Position numbers and translations under genes: made by a program. Below, piece after piece: positions 9,930 through 20,712 of a stretch of DNA of 64,000 bases (positions are counted from its first letter, which is position 1; every line of letters begins with the position of its first letter). The notes below the pieces were generated by a model. That model saw nothing but the letters and a program-made list of their open reading frames with translations, did no database searches and was not told the DNA's origin. This stretch comes from Meconema thalassinum (lineage: Eukaryota; Arthropoda; Insecta; Orthoptera; Tettigoniidae): the NCBI GenBank assembly GCA_946902985.2, contig CAMPQE020000053.1, positions 1 through 64,000 of the forward strand, given 5' to 3'.

Positions 9930-12035
9930 CACTTAATATAACTGGCAATAAGAGTTCATGCTTCATGGCCCCGGTAAATTCCACTGATTTGAAAAGAATT
10001 CTAGGTGACATATGTGACAGTAAAGCTATGGGAATAGACAATATTTCAGCAAAGGTTATAATACAAAATATAGCATCGTTAGAGAAACCGCTTTTAAATC
10101 TCATAAATCAATCTTTTACAGAAGGATATTTTCCAAAGCAACTGAAGTCAACAATAGTTAAACCAATCTTAAAATCAGGCAATACTATAGACATGGAATA
10201 TTATAGGCCTATATCTCTTATTACAATAATAGCAAAAATATTTGAAAAATGTATCAAGAAAAATATTTTCCAGTTTTTACTGAAGCATGATATTCTATCA
10301 GCAAGGCAATATGGATTTATAAAAAGTCGAAGTACTGTGGATGCAATTGCAGCTCTAACTAACCAAATACAAGAAAAATTAAATTGCTCCAAACCATCAC
10401 TAGGAATATTTTTAGATCTTACTAAAGCTTTCGACACTGTATCACATGATATTCTCCTCCAAAAAATGGAAAAATATGGTATTCGAGGGACAGTTTTTAA
10501 TCTCATCAGAAGTTACCTTACTGACAGAATCCATTATGTAAAAATAAATGACACATTGAGTGCACCGATGAAAGTAAAAAGGGGAATACCACAAGCAACA
10601 GTCTTAGGGACACTATTTTTTATTATATACATTAATGACATAGAAAAATCAATAAATAATCTAAAAAATAGTTCAATTATCACTTATGCAGATGACACCG
10701 CTATATTTGTCGAAGGGAATACATGGGAAATAGTCAGGCAAGAAGCTACCGAAGCTTTAAAAGGGATTATATTATGGCTGGATAATAATGAATTGTTTCT
10801 GAATGTAAATAAATCAAAATTTATAATTTTCACACTAAAAACAAGCAAAACTGCTTCAACGAGCTTACAGTACATCGGGAAAACTGTAATGCAAGCTGCA
10901 ACTGCATAAAAATCAACCGCACACAAAATATAAAATACCTAGGAATGTATTTTGATGAAGACATGTCACATTAATTTCATCACAACGAAAATAAGGAGGA
11001 CAGTTTATGTATTTCATTGTCTGAAACACATTGTCAATATTAAACTACTGAGAGATATCTACTTTGCACTTATTCAGTCTACTCTCACGTATGGATTAAT
11101 TGCATGGGGAGTAGCGTATCAAACTATTGTAAGGAAAGCTCAAGTAATGCAAAACTTGGTGTTGCGTAACATGTATAATAAAAAGGAAGGGCTATATCCT
11201 ACTAATGAATTGTATGCGGAAGCAAACGTCATGAATATAGGACAACTTTACGCGACGGAAATCTATAGATAAATAAATCTATAAAAATAAAAATTCCGTT
11301 ATAAATATGAGCCACACCTACCAAACAAGAGGTAAAACAAGAAATTTGGCTGTCCTCTTCAGACCAAATCTAACTATTACAAAGCGTACTTTTCAATACT
11401 TTATTCCTAAATTTTACAATATCCTTCGTAAATCCATAAAAGAGCAGTTACATAAATCTGCAAGGTTTATAAGTAACGCAAAGATATTTGTTCGAGAGAA
11501 TAAAAATGTCATTAAAGATATGTTAAAGTACCTTAATCTATAAAATAGCATTACCATTGCTACTTAGCTATTTCTCAACGCTTATTTTAATATATACAGT
11601 ATATGTAATGTATATTTTTTTACATGAGCACTTAACGTTATAATTAGGTAAGTAGAACTAATATGCCACCCACAAGGCCTTGCCTTACGTGGTATAGCTT
11701 ACATGTATTCTTCCCTTACTCGGCTGAATTTGATATTCATCACATAGATCTAAGAATGTACATTTTTAAACTAATGCGTTTACTTAGATAATAATCAGAT
11801 ATAGACTAAAGTTACGATATGATGAAGATTATACATATTAATATGAAGGGACTCCAGTCATCAAGAGAACAAGTCAATTATACAGTGTTGTAGTGACAAG
11901 GACAATGTATATATAGCACACGCGATTGCTTGAGCAATGTACGGGTATGTCCTAATACTTAAATAGCTATGAATGTTTATATTTTCTTGTATGCTGGATG
12001 TAATATTGATATTACTGAATAATAATAATAAAACT
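9930..12035 (+). pseudogene. CR1/Jockey-superfamily LINE, 5'-truncated, frameshifted
   Basis: A frame open to 10909 covers most of a LINE reverse transcriptase. Its segments in order are YYRPISLITIIAKIFEKC, QYGFIKSRSTVDAI, IFLDLTKAFDTVSHDILL, a GIPQATVLGTLFF box (normally GxPQGSVLGPLLF, so already altered), YADD at 10685-10696 and a LNVNKSKFIIF thumb segment. Further pieces at 10952-11272 (LIQSTLTYGLIAWG) and 11307-11543 carry the C-terminal domain in other frames, so at least two frameshifts are present. The endonuclease and ORF1 are missing. An AT-rich 3' UTR ends in an AAT repeat near 12017-12030, a typical LINE tail. Exact clade (CR1, Daphne, Jockey) not resolved. Confidence 0.85.
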
Positions 12036-13450
12036 TAACACATGCATAATTCCCACTATCACTGTAGAACGTGACACAAATAAATAAATTACTCACAGTC
12101 CTACATATATTACATGTCCACACTTAAAACCACCCTAAGGGACTGGACACTAAGGGAATCGCGGCAAACCCCACACCACTTAAACCCAAACTGAAGGTAA
12201 AGAACCCCGATTTAATAGACGAGGCGACTGCACCTCGCCTACCGAAAGAACTCGAGACCGCAGCCCTAGAGCTTCGAATAAAATACCCTTTAGCAGCTAC
12301 AAAAAAATATCAATTTTACACGCTCTCAGGCCCACAACACCTCACAGGCGTCATTATTCACCACACCGAGCGACAGCACAGGGGATTACCCTGCCACCCT
12401 ATCCTCCCTAGTCCTCCAACAGCTACTGGCCACACAAATACAACTGTAAGATGGATTTGTATCCCCTAAATTAGAAGGGAGAAACAAGATAATTTGAACC
12501 GTGTACAAGACACGTACTTATGCAGAAGTTAATTAATTACACATCTATCCATCTTACAGTCCACGCAGTTCCAAGACACAGCCGTAACACACATCTGACA
12601 ACGGCAAAAGGCTACAATACCTCCACACGGCTAGGCTTACAGCGAAACAAAATATCACAAAAGCTCAGCGAAAACTAAAGGATACATACGATAGGACAGG
12701 ATAACATCAGGAATACATACCATGCCAACTAGTCATGGTTTGGACACCCGCACGCAAAAAGCACGTTTCAGAGTTCCTAATTCCCAAGTGGAACAGTTTA
12801 TTTGAAGTCCACCGCAAAATATCGGAACTGATCTAAACACAAAATTATACGAGATACAATACACGTCAGGAGACTCAAACCCTACCATACAAGAATATTG
12901 TCATCCAATACAAACCCCAGGAAACCCATTAAGAGAAAGAGACAGGCGATATGCTAACACCCAGACCACAATAACACTGATTATCTAACCCTACACACAC
13001 CTAAGTATACGGGGAAACGCGCCCGCGAGTCTAAGAACAGACACTCACTGGAAAGACACGGAGAGCTACCGCTGTCACACCCAATCACACGAGGACACAG
13101 AGCAGCAGTGAAACCGCATACACAAGCGGACACACATATGAAAACAATACCCACGTACACTATGTCAAAATCTCTCAAAAAGTTACTAACACTACTTTCA
13201 ACCATCCAAGAAACCTACGACAAACTACTGCCGACTCAACCGGAGACTCGGCCTGACAACACAATTAATGTCCACGTACACTATATCAGGGACAATCACA
13301 AACTCAGTCGCATCATTCTCAAGGAACCAGGAAAGCCAGGGCAACCTACCCTACTAGCCGTCGCAATCCCTAAAACACGTCACCAGTAGAAATCACACAA
13401 GGACACACAGCAGCCACCGAGGCGCATAACAGTGAGAAAGGCATTATATC
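12036..13450 (+). other. A/C-rich region of unknown origin with two open stretches
   Basis: The plus strand is rich in A and C and poor in G. One frame is open without stops from about 12131 to 12469, including KLKVKNPDLIDEATAP and LELRIKYPLAATKKYQFYTL. Another, from an ATG at 13108 to 13389, gives 93 residues. Neither resembles a family I know. The composition and position beside a candidate LTR suggest degraded gag-like sequence of an LTR element, but this is unproven. Confidence is low that anything here is expressed. Confidence 0.35.
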
Positions 13451-13451
13451 G

Positions 13452-13466
13452 TATTATTATTATTAC

Positions 13467-13526
<60 letters not shown>

Positions 13527-13530
13527 CATT
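13452..13530. repeat. (ATT)n microsatellite
   Basis: About 25 near-perfect ATT/TAT triplets with a few C interruptions. The long isoleucine-rich minus-strand frame across it is an artefact of the repeat. Confidence 0.95.
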
Positions 13531-13795
13531 ACTAAGACCATTGTCACTAGCAGGGATACCAGCGTTATCAAATATCTACACATTGACACACTATAGAATA
13601 AGAAGGAAAGTGAGAAGATACGACGAAGACCTACGAAGAAGATACGATAAATAGCCATTATAGGATAATTAACGTAACGAAAGTGCACCAAAACATAAGA
13701 AGTGCTAACTGCTATCAAACAACATACGATTCGGAGTAAGAAATAACTCAATAGAGAAAGGAGAAAGAGAAATCAGGGTAAACACAAACACACTG

Positions 13796-13846
13796 TAAAT
13801 TATCATTATGATTATTATGATCATTATTATCATCGTTGTTATTATG
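13796..13846. repeat. Imperfect (ATT/ATG/ATC)n microsatellite
   Basis: A second, more degenerate triplet run of the same type about 270 bases after the first. Confidence 0.8.
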
Positions 13847-14045
13847 CCAAGCGCCAACAAATACATAATGTAAGTCCAACACCATATACACAACCTTCCC
13901 AAATACAAGAAACATACAGAGGAAACCCACAAGCCCGGTGGCTTTTACCCTGCTACGACCAGTAGATGCAACCCTCACAGCAGGGGGGTGGTGGCGCTTC
14001 CAACTCACTTAAGAACATACATGCCGTTACTACTAAGCCTCAGCC

Positions 14046-14880
14046 ATGTTAAATATCTCTTGAACGCATGGTCCGATTTTGACAAATGAGGTGTCGTTGG
14101 ACTCGAGCTGACGTCCTCTTTCCTATGGACCACTCGTTATATTTTGAAAAAAAAAGGTAAAAATTTTTGTTTTGAAAAATAAGCGATAGTTTGAAAACCA
14201 AACGTGATAGAACGTTGTGCCATGACTCAAACGAATGGTCTTTATGACCTTTATTTTCTGTAATAAAACGTTTTTTTTTTATGTTTTTTTTTGAAAACAC
14301 TCGAATTTTGAAAATCCTATATTTTGGAAACTAGGAAGTTTACAAAAACGTTTGTTTGATGTAAATCAATGACCCCTACCCCCTCTACCCCCAAAATAAA
14401 TTTCAAGTCTCTAGGATGAAAACCTGACGTAGTAGTGTGGTAAGGGGAAACTGCTTAAAAAGCAAGTTGTGAGCCCCTGCGACCTTGGAATGGAAGGAGC
14501 CATGCTATGAGGGCGTGCCTGGATTCGTTTTTTTCGTCTCGTTGTGCTCTTTACGGGAATCTCGGTGCCGAAAAGGTGAAATGTTGAGAACATGTATTTT
14601 GGGGGCAAAACCGTGATTTTAGACTTTTTGTTATATCTCGCGAACCAATAACGCTAGAGACGTGTACGAGGTGTTCTAGCACTCGAGCTGACGTCCTCTT
14701 TGCTATGGACCACTCGTTATATTTTAAAAAAAAATTGGAAACTCGATTTTGGGGTAAACACGTGTTTTTTGTGATTTTTACTGATATATCACGAACCAAT
14801 AACGCTAGAGACGTGTACGAGGTGTCCTAGCACTCGGGCTAACGCCCCCTTTCAAATGTGGTAGATATGTTTTCCAAAAA
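14046..14880. repeat. Degenerate repeat region, three copies of a ~57-base motif
   Basis: Three related blocks occur at 14088-14145, 14668-14725 and 14819-14875. Each begins GAGGTGT, passes through ACTCGAGCTGACGTCCTCTT (or a diverged form in the third), and the first two continue CTATGGACCACTCGTTATA. Blocks two and three are both preceded by CGAACCAATAACGCTAGAGA and a GACGTGTAC segment. Spacing is 580 and 151 bases. The filler is A/T homopolymer. Its place outside the integrase suggests Polinton terminal or subterminal sequence, but the matching right end is outside the window, so this is inference. Confidence 0.6.
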
Positions 14881-15726
14881 AATAAATCACAAAGGGCCTA
14901 ACGCCATACAGGTTGAAAAAACTTTTCTTTTTCTTTACCAGTTTATAATGTCCATGAAGCGTGGTGGTTGAGAGAGACGATACTGCTGGGTGTGTGTGTG
15001 TTTCAACGAACCTGTCGCTAACCACGGTGGCTGTGTTCAATAGATCAATCGATATTTCGACGGGTCGGTTTATGACAGAGCGAGGATGCGTTTTTTCTGA
15101 TACTTTACCCCCGAAGGGGATCTTTAACGTGTAAACGATAATGAGAACTTGGTTCTATGTTGATCGAAGCGAGTACAGAAAACAAACTTGCAGAGGAGCA
15201 GATTAGCTGGAGTCGAATGTCATTTGAGCTTATTGGAATGCGCTAATCTGACTTGACAACAGGTGCAATGGAAAAATGACTATGACGCTTGAAGGTGAAA
15301 TAATCTGACCATCGTGGTGGCAGGGAAGTGCGAAATGCATGTGAACATGTGTGAAACCACATGTAGGCTAAACAAGTTACATCCTGTCTTGCTTCGTACG
15401 TGACAAAATGCAAGTTGAAGTGAAATTTGATCTACCACAGGTGTTCACCTTGGACGTTAGCTGTCCACGTGCCTGATAACAGAATGTTCAAAGCGTGGGA
15501 ATCGCTGAATCAGTAAAAAGTATGATGCAACTTTTGGGAATGATGTCACAACCAATAGATAGGCAAGAGCTGCGAACAGCAGTGGTGGCAGGTGAAGGGA
15601 GGGAGAGGGGGAGGGGTAATGTAAGGGAGAACACAGGTGGAAAGAGAAAGAAATATGTGGAGCTGAGGACTGTACACACAGAGCTATAGGTGGTGTACAA
15701 CATGTGTGAATAAGAAGTACACAGGT
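14881..15726. other. Spacer between repeat region and Polinton integrase
   Basis: No convincing gene. Short frames (for example 15495-15689) are low-complexity purine-rich sequence. It probably belongs to the Polinton end, because integrase genes lie close to a terminus in these elements. Confidence 0.45.
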
Positions 15727-16515
15727 TCACACAACATGTAATTTATTGATCCAAGAATTAAACGTAGAGTTTAACCCTAACCATTTGACATAGAGTTTAT
15801 TTCCTTTTTGTTTCCACACTTTTTCCACAAGATAATGCTGAGGAAATGCTGTTTTCTGAAGTTCATGGAGATAAAATCTACCTTTTATGCTCACACGAAC
15901 AAAATCCCAAATTTTCAGTCGGTGTCGTTGAGGATCGGCTGTTTTTATGGGGTTAAACAGTTTATCCAATCGCTGAATATTTTTGGTCACGAGGCGTGGC
16001 TTGGTCCCAATCGTTCTATGTTTGGTGTCATTGTAACGTGACACTAGCTCAGGTAACATGTCCAACCAGCGATAAGTGCCCTGAGCGGTAAACGCTTTCC
16101 ACATATGGGTTTTCAATGTTCCGTTGAACCGCTCGACCACACTGGCTTTGAGGTTGCTGTACGTGGTGTAATGGTGAATACCCTTAGATTTGAGAAAACT
16201 GGAGAAATCCTTGTTGAAAAATACTTTCCCCTGGTCAGTTTGTAGCAGCTGAGGTAGACGTTTGGAGTGTTGAATAATAAGTTGAAAGGCCTTGGTAACT
16301 AGTGGGCCAGACTTGCGACGCACAGGTTCAACAAAGGCCATTTTGGAATATACATCAATGACGGTCAACATATAGCGTACACCGTCGTTAACGCTAGCAT
16401 AGGGTATCATTTCAACCAAGTCAGCCTGCCAAAGTTCATCCACACCTCGTGAATTCACCTTGAGTCGTGGATAGTGACGCATAGCTGGGCGATGCAACTC
16501 GTGAGCAATACCCAT
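15727..16515 (-). CDS. Polinton integrase (rve family) with C-terminal chromodomain
   Basis: A frame of 262 residues inserts the element DNA into the host genome. The catalytic triad is visible: D32 (LWQADLVEM), D94 (LQTDQGKVF) and E128 (SVVERFNGTLK). The last ~35 residues (YLVEKVWKQKGNKLYVKWLG) are a chromodomain-like fold, as in other Polinton integrases, probably for chromatin targeting. I choose the ATG at 16515 because it follows the upstream gene's stop with one base between (TAA-A-ATG) and matches the usual start just before LHRPAxRxYPR. The frame is open further upstream, but that part overlaps the neighbouring gene. No zinc-binding N-terminal domain is present. No break is visible, so it is one of the few intact Polinton genes here. 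Confidence 0.9.
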   Translation of the reverse strand: MGIAHELHRPAMRHYPRLKVNSRGVDELWQADLVEMIPYASVNDGVRYMLTVIDVYSKMAFVEPVRRKSGPLVTKAFQLIIQHSKRLPQLLQTDQGKVFFNKDFSSFLKSKGIHHYTTYSNLKASVVERFNGTLKTHMWKAFTAQGTYRWLDMLPELVSRYNDTKHRTIGTKPRLVTKNIQRLDKLFNPIKTADPQRHRLKIWDFVRVSIKGRFYLHELQKTAFPQHYLVEKVWKQKGNKLYVKWLGLNSTFNSWINKLHVV

Positions 16516-16516
16516 T

Positions 16517-17535
16517 TTAATGGGTGAGAGCTTCAACAATAATTTTGGCATTTCGAAGTTCTTGTTCAATTTCTTGAATTTCCCAATCGTGACCGGTATG
16601 GCCAGCTTGACGTGAGGCATGCAACAACTGTAGCCGCTGGACGAGCTTATTGGGATTGTGCCAGTAGGTAACATCCACAAGGGGTTTTAATGGTTTAAAT
16701 GTCACTCCCGAAGCGGACGCTTTACGACGAGAACTTTGACTGGTGGGAAACATTTTTGCAATGATGGTTTTATATTTTTGAGATATATTGGCATTCACTT
16801 GTTGAGCGGGATCATACTGTCTTTTGTGGGCATGGGTATCCAATAAAATGGATTTATATTTGTCAAGATCCTCTGACGTATAATCATGGGGAGAGGGGGT
16901 CCGAGAAAAGACCAGCTTTAACAGTCCTGGAGTTAATTTATAGTTGATGTTTTTAATGACAGCTTTAGTACGAGCAAATTTAATGGATGAATCGCCAATT
17001 TTAAAACTATCATCCTCATAGCGAACACCATACGTGGTATCTGTGTTTTCAACAAATAGATCGGTGAAATAGGGTTCCAATGTTGATCCATAATATTTTA
17101 TTAAAATGGTTTTCAGTTGAGCTTTATGTTGAGGGGTGGCCAAGAGTTGTGAAAACGGAGACGCTTTGGAAGGGCAAGGTGTTTCGACCATGGCCAAGGA
17201 TTTCTTTTTTCTCAAAAACTCTGCAAGGGGTGCGGCCTTTTTTTGAGGCGTAAACACTTGTTCCTCCTCATCCTCAACTTCACTAACACTAGTCAAATCT
17301 TCCTGTTCCTCTTCCTCAGGGTCCTCGTGCAGCGTCTGCGTGGCTTGTGAAACGGTGGGTAGCGTTTCAGATGGCTTGAAAGAGGGTTTCAACATGGCTT
17401 TTAGCGGAGGTGCTAAATGTTGTTGAATAAACAAAGCATGATTTGCACGTGATTGTTTCAATTGACGAAACTTTTGGCGAATAGTATTTTTGCTCTAATA
17501 ATATGCTTTTTCAATTGACTCTCTGCTAACGCCAT
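16517..17535 (-). pseudogene. DUF8207-like Polinton protein, one frameshift
   Basis: A 314-codon frame (17461-16517) has a Glu-rich acidic segment (EDPEEEEQEDL) and then a conserved block with YGVRYEDDSFKIGDS, TPGLLKLVF and DLDKYKSILLDTHAH. I associate this arrangement with the DUF8207-type proteins commonly encoded beside the integrase in arthropod Polintons. The function is unknown. The likely true start is the ATG at 17535. A one-base frameshift near the A/T run at 17486-17495 separates the first ~13 codons from the rest. The gene sits one base upstream of the integrase and 41 bases downstream of the ATPase on the same strand, which suggests a shared transcript. Confidence 0.7.
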
Positions 17536-17576
17536 GGTGTCTTGACAAATGACTTGACGGGGAATGAGACAGGGCC

Positions 17577-18274
17577 TTAAATAGCAATAAAATGATCAAA
17601 CCCTAAGCGATACCGTCCTTGGTATAGTTCACTTTGTTTGTCAATCACTAAACAGGCATGACGTTGAGTGTTCCAGCACTTGGCACACAATTCTTTAATC
17701 ATTTGAAAGGTCATTTCCGGATTCACATGTTCATTATAAATGTGACGACTGTTCCTCTCGTCCTGACGAAATAAAACAATGACATTGGCATTGTCACGAA
17801 TTAACTGTTTGGACATTTTAGAATACGTTTGTCCAAGATAGAAGCAATCGATATGTTTGTGACGACCCATGCTGAAATAGCTTTGAATGATGCCTTGACG
17901 TTCAGTGGATACATAATCGAAAATCATGAGTGAATCAGGCTTTACCTCATCCGGTGAAATCACATTTTCTTGCATGGAAAATGTAAAATAACCCATATTC
18001 TCTTTTTGTAATCCAGACATGACTTGATCCAGAAACACGTAGAGGGGTTGGTAGAGAGATTTTGCAAAAATTTAATATTTTGAAAACGCAGACCATTGGG
18101 CGCTGTAATGAGCGTTAGCAAAAGATTAGTCTTTCCACAGCCGGAAGGCCCCACAATGATGCAGCGAATGGAAGATGGAAACAGTGAACCATGGCGTTGT
18201 TCACGTGATGTGGGACAGAGATGGGAAACCATGTCCCCCACGGGGAATGACTCTTGCTGCTTAATAATCTTCAT
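17577..18274 (-). pseudogene. FtsK/HerA-type packaging ATPase, frameshifted
   Basis: The ATG at 18274 opens a frame with a Walker A motif (GPSGCGKT, residues 42-49). A second frame, 18038-17577, carries a Walker B-like strand (DSLMIFDY), the conserved SMGRHKHIDCFYLGQTYSK region and a C-terminal INDEL-like tail. They belong together, with a frameshift near the T/A run at 18040-18075. This is the genome-packaging ATPase typical of Polintons and related double jelly-roll viruses; it drives DNA into the capsid. Length (~230 residues) is normal for the family. Its start faces the fiber-like gene across a 92-base divergent region. Confidence 0.85.
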
Positions 18275-18366
18275 TTCAACTAAGGCATAGACAGGCTAGC
18301 AGGCTGTCTATATACAGGACACCGAACCTTGTCATAGAAACAGTAGACTGGTACTACAGGTTGACG
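18275..18366. promoter_or_regulatory. Divergent promoter region between ATPase and fiber-like gene
   Basis: A 92-base gap lies between two start codons facing opposite ways. It contains CTATATA near 18308-18315, about 50 bases before the ATG at 18367, and an imperfect palindrome with AGACAG and CTGTCT arms just before it. This is probably a bidirectional promoter; inferred from layout. Confidence 0.4.
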
Positions 18367-19083
18367 ATGGATGTCTTTGGACGTGCGTTGATGGCCAAAG
18401 CTAGGTCTGTCCCCATACATGATCCTAAACAAGAAACAGATTCTGCTAATAAACACTATGTGGATAGGTCAGTAGTGCCATGCACAAAACAGGGAGATTA
18501 TGACTTTAAGGGAAAGCGGTTAACACATGTAAAACAGCTTCAAGTGTCTACAGACGTTACTACAAAAAAGTATGTGGATAACAAAGTATATGAGTTTAAT
18601 GACAAAGTGCCCCAGCTTACGGTGAATGGCTATAGCGCTAATCACCATCGGATTATTCACGTGGAAGACCCGCAAGACGAAGACGATGTCTGTACCAAGC
18701 GTTACGTGACCTATGAAATGAAAAGGCTTTATACATTTATCCCATCTGTATTTTTAGTGTATCTGACAAATGAAAAACCTTTGAATGAGAGAAACCATAT
18801 ACCGCTAGTCCATGATCAGCACTTGACCTATGTGCTTGCTTCAGGATTAAGCCACTATCATTACACTGATGGATCCATTCACATCAAATATGCCATACCT
18901 GATGAGAACCATTTACAAATAAAGATCAATGGTCATAGGATGTTGATCCATAACCATGAAATGGTCAATGCAGGTGACGAATTATCCTTTCATCACATGT
19001 TGACATGGGATGAAAAGCAAGCGGGAAAAACCATAAACGATTTCCCACTTTATGTGGAATTGGAATATACAGCCATGAAATAA
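18367..19083 (+). CDS. Fiber-like virion protein of the Polinton
   Basis: 238 residues from the ATG at 18367; a TTG two codons earlier is in frame but less likely. The N-terminal half has three spaced repeats ending NKHYVDRSV, TKKYVDNKV and TKRYVTYEM, each preceded by Asp/Thr-rich residues. This periodic pattern is seen in trimeric tail-fiber shafts of phages and in some adenovirus-like fiber proteins. The C-terminal half (SVFLVYLTNEKPL onward) is probably a globular beta-rich head. I infer a host-attachment or surface role from this architecture and the capsid context; no catalytic motif is seen. The frame is intact. It could instead be another minor virion component. Confidence 0.55.
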   Translation: MDVFGRALMAKARSVPIHDPKQETDSANKHYVDRSVVPCTKQGDYDFKGKRLTHVKQLQVSTDVTTKKYVDNKVYEFNDKVPQLTVNGYSANHHRIIHVEDPQDEDDVCTKRYVTYEMKRLYTFIPSVFLVYLTNEKPLNERNHIPLVHDQHLTYVLASGLSHYHYTDGSIHIKYAIPDENHLQIKINGHRMLIHNHEMVNAGDELSFHHMLTWDEKQAGKTINDFPLYVELEYTAMK

Positions 19084-19142
19084 CCATCTGACGTTAGTTG
19101 TGATTTAAACTTTCTTGTGAAAGGTTGTTGGTCATTATCATC

Positions 19143-19661
19143 ATGGTGAAACAAAGGTATGCGGTGAGAAAGACTAAAAAAAGGACCTTGTCCTTGGCAA
19201 AGCCTGGGCTTAAGACATTCGTGGACAAGCCCTTGCGAAAGAAAAAAAGAAAAAATAATGTATTGACCATAAGGAAAGCCTTTCGAGCAGCACAGAGATA
19301 TGTTATTCCAAAACGTCGGCGACAGGTTTCAAACCAAGGGCGAGTGATTCCCGTCCCCAAACGAGCAGGATTTTTACCTGCATTATTTGCCGGGTTGGCT
19401 GCTCTGGGTTCACTTTTGGGCGGTGCCAGTGCAGTGGCGAAAACCATTAAAGCTGCACAGCAGGGCAAGCAACAACTCAATGAATGTCAGCGACATAATG
19501 AAACGATGGAAGCGATTGCCATGGGGGCTAGAAATGCCAATTTAAAGCCAGCCTTTTATGAACAAGGATTTGGGATTTCACCATTTCGAAGTATTAAAAA
19601 AAATTACCTCAGCCATAGCAAGACATGCCCTAACGCATCAACAAGTGGAAAGCTATGCTAA
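19143..19661 (+). CDS. Basic core/membrane-active virion protein (pX/pVI-like)
   Basis: The ATG at 19143 gives 172 residues. The first 80 are very basic (KPLRKKKRKNN, IPKRRRQ), fitting DNA binding inside a capsid. Then comes a small-residue hydrophobic helix, FLPALFAGLAALGSLLGGAS, followed by an amphipathic stretch. This basic-plus-Gly/Ala-rich-helix layout is common in adintoviruses and recalls adenovirus core and lytic proteins. The C-terminal ~35 residues overlap the start of the protease frame and look less conserved, so a frameshift near the end is possible. The role is inferred from composition and position between fiber-like and protease genes. Confidence 0.6.
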   Translation: MVKQRYAVRKTKKRTLSLAKPGLKTFVDKPLRKKKRKNNVLTIRKAFRAAQRYVIPKRRRQVSNQGRVIPVPKRAGFLPALFAGLAALGSLLGGASAVAKTIKAAQQGKQQLNECQRHNETMEAIAMGARNANLKPAFYEQGFGISPFRSIKKNYLSHSKTCPNASTSGKLC

Positions 19662-20006
19662 ACAACTAAAACTTTCTCATTTTCGAGGTGTGTTTATGCG
19701 AAACCAATTACCCCCAAGACCCTGGAAACAGGAATGCGCTGTTGTCAATTTGGATGATCACCGAGGACCAGGAACACATTATGTAGCTTATGTCAAAGAG
19801 GGATCCATGGTATGGTATTTTGACAGTTTTGGGAATTTGCTCCCGCCCATGGGACTAGTGACCCATTTGGAAACAGGATTAAAATATATTATAATGTGAA
19901 ACGAGAGCAAACGTTTAACAGCCAACAGTGTGGACGTTTGTGTTTAATTTTTTTATATAAGACGCAGCATAAGCAAAAACGCCACCAGTATTTCGGCAGA
20001 AAGTAA
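19558..20006 (+). pseudogene. Adenain-like cysteine protease, frameshifted before the catalytic Cys
   Basis: This is the maturation protease that cleaves capsid precursors in adenoviruses and Polintons. The first frame (19558-19899) has FRGVFMRNQLPP, the catalytic His in GTHYVAY (codon at 19777) and an acidic residue in YFDSFG (19822-19824). It stops at 19899, before the active-site Cys. The expected QQCGRLC motif, with the Cys codon at 19929-19931, lies in another frame that runs on to a stop at 20004-20006. A frameshift near 19885-19900 therefore inactivates this copy. The start overlaps the end of the upstream basic protein; the exact start codon is uncertain. Confidence 0.85.
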
Positions 20007-20010
20007 AACG

Positions 20011-20712
20011 TTTACACTGCATGGACGTGGACCTGAAGTTAGCCTAGACTTTTACCCGCCTATCGAATTGAGTGAAAAACCCTATGGTTTAGGACTTGTT
20101 TCTCTTGAAACGTACAATCGAATATACAACATACGTGAAAATGTGAACAACAAGTTTTACTATGATGATTCTGTGCTCACTCTGAACTCTGGTGTATACA
20201 CGATCGATGACATTTATGAACACATTTATGTGGTGTTGTTCAATGAGTATGGTTTAAAGTCATTTCTCGATGGAACGCACAAGTTTGAACTTGTAGGCAA
20301 TACCAACACTCATCGCTGCAGTATTTTCTCTACCTTTAACATTGACTTTAAAACACACCCCGATTCCATTGGCCCATTACTAGGATTTAAACCACGTGTG
20401 TTGGAGCCCAACAAAAAACATGATTCGGACCATGAAGTGAAATTCATTGAGGACCATCATGTGTCGGTGACGTGTAATATTATTAGCCAAGTGTACACCA
20501 CTCACGAACCATCGCATTCGCTTTATGACTTTATTGTGACATCGCCTAATGGGTATATTATTCGTGAAAACCCTCCAGTGGTGCTTTTTCATTCTGTGGC
20601 TGTCGATGGTATTAGTAATATAACATTAAGACTGATCAATAGAGATCAACAACTCATTGATCTAGATTCTACCACACCAGTGACTTACAAGTTGGTGCTA
20701 AAGCCACAATGA
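20011..20712 (+). CDS. Polinton minor capsid protein (penton-like jelly roll)
   Basis: The frame carries DFYPPIELSEKPYGLGLVSLETYNRIYNI, split here as DFYPPIEL and LGLVSLETYNRI. These segments open the minor capsid protein of Polintons and adintoviruses, a single jelly-roll protein that forms the capsid vertices. Family-like sequence reaches upstream of the TTG at 20068 to about 20011, but no in-frame ATG is found there, so the start codon may be lost. About 230 residues, normal for the family. The stop (TGA 20710-20712) overlaps the next ATG (ATGA), a compact viral arrangement. Confidence 0.75.
   Translation, partial: FTLHGRGPEVSLDFYPPIELSEKPYGLGLVSLETYNRIYNIRENVNNKFYYDDSVLTLNSGVYTIDDIYEHIYVVLFNEYGLKSFLDGTHKFELVGNTNTHRCSIFSTFNIDFKTHPDSIGPLLGFKPRVLEPNKKHDSDHEVKFIEDHHVSVTCNIISQVYTTHEPSHSLYDFIVTSPNGYIIRENPPVVLFHSVAVDGISNITLRLINRDQQLIDLDSTTPVTYKLVLKPQ

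Noticed and set aside
13380..13932. Isoleucine-rich minus-strand frames
   Set aside because: They are created by the ATT microsatellites and contain no credible protein sequence.
16516..16680. Upstream 55-codon extension of the integrase frame
   Set aside because: It overlaps the DUF8207-like gene in another frame, and the TAA-A-ATG junction at 16515 fits a real start.
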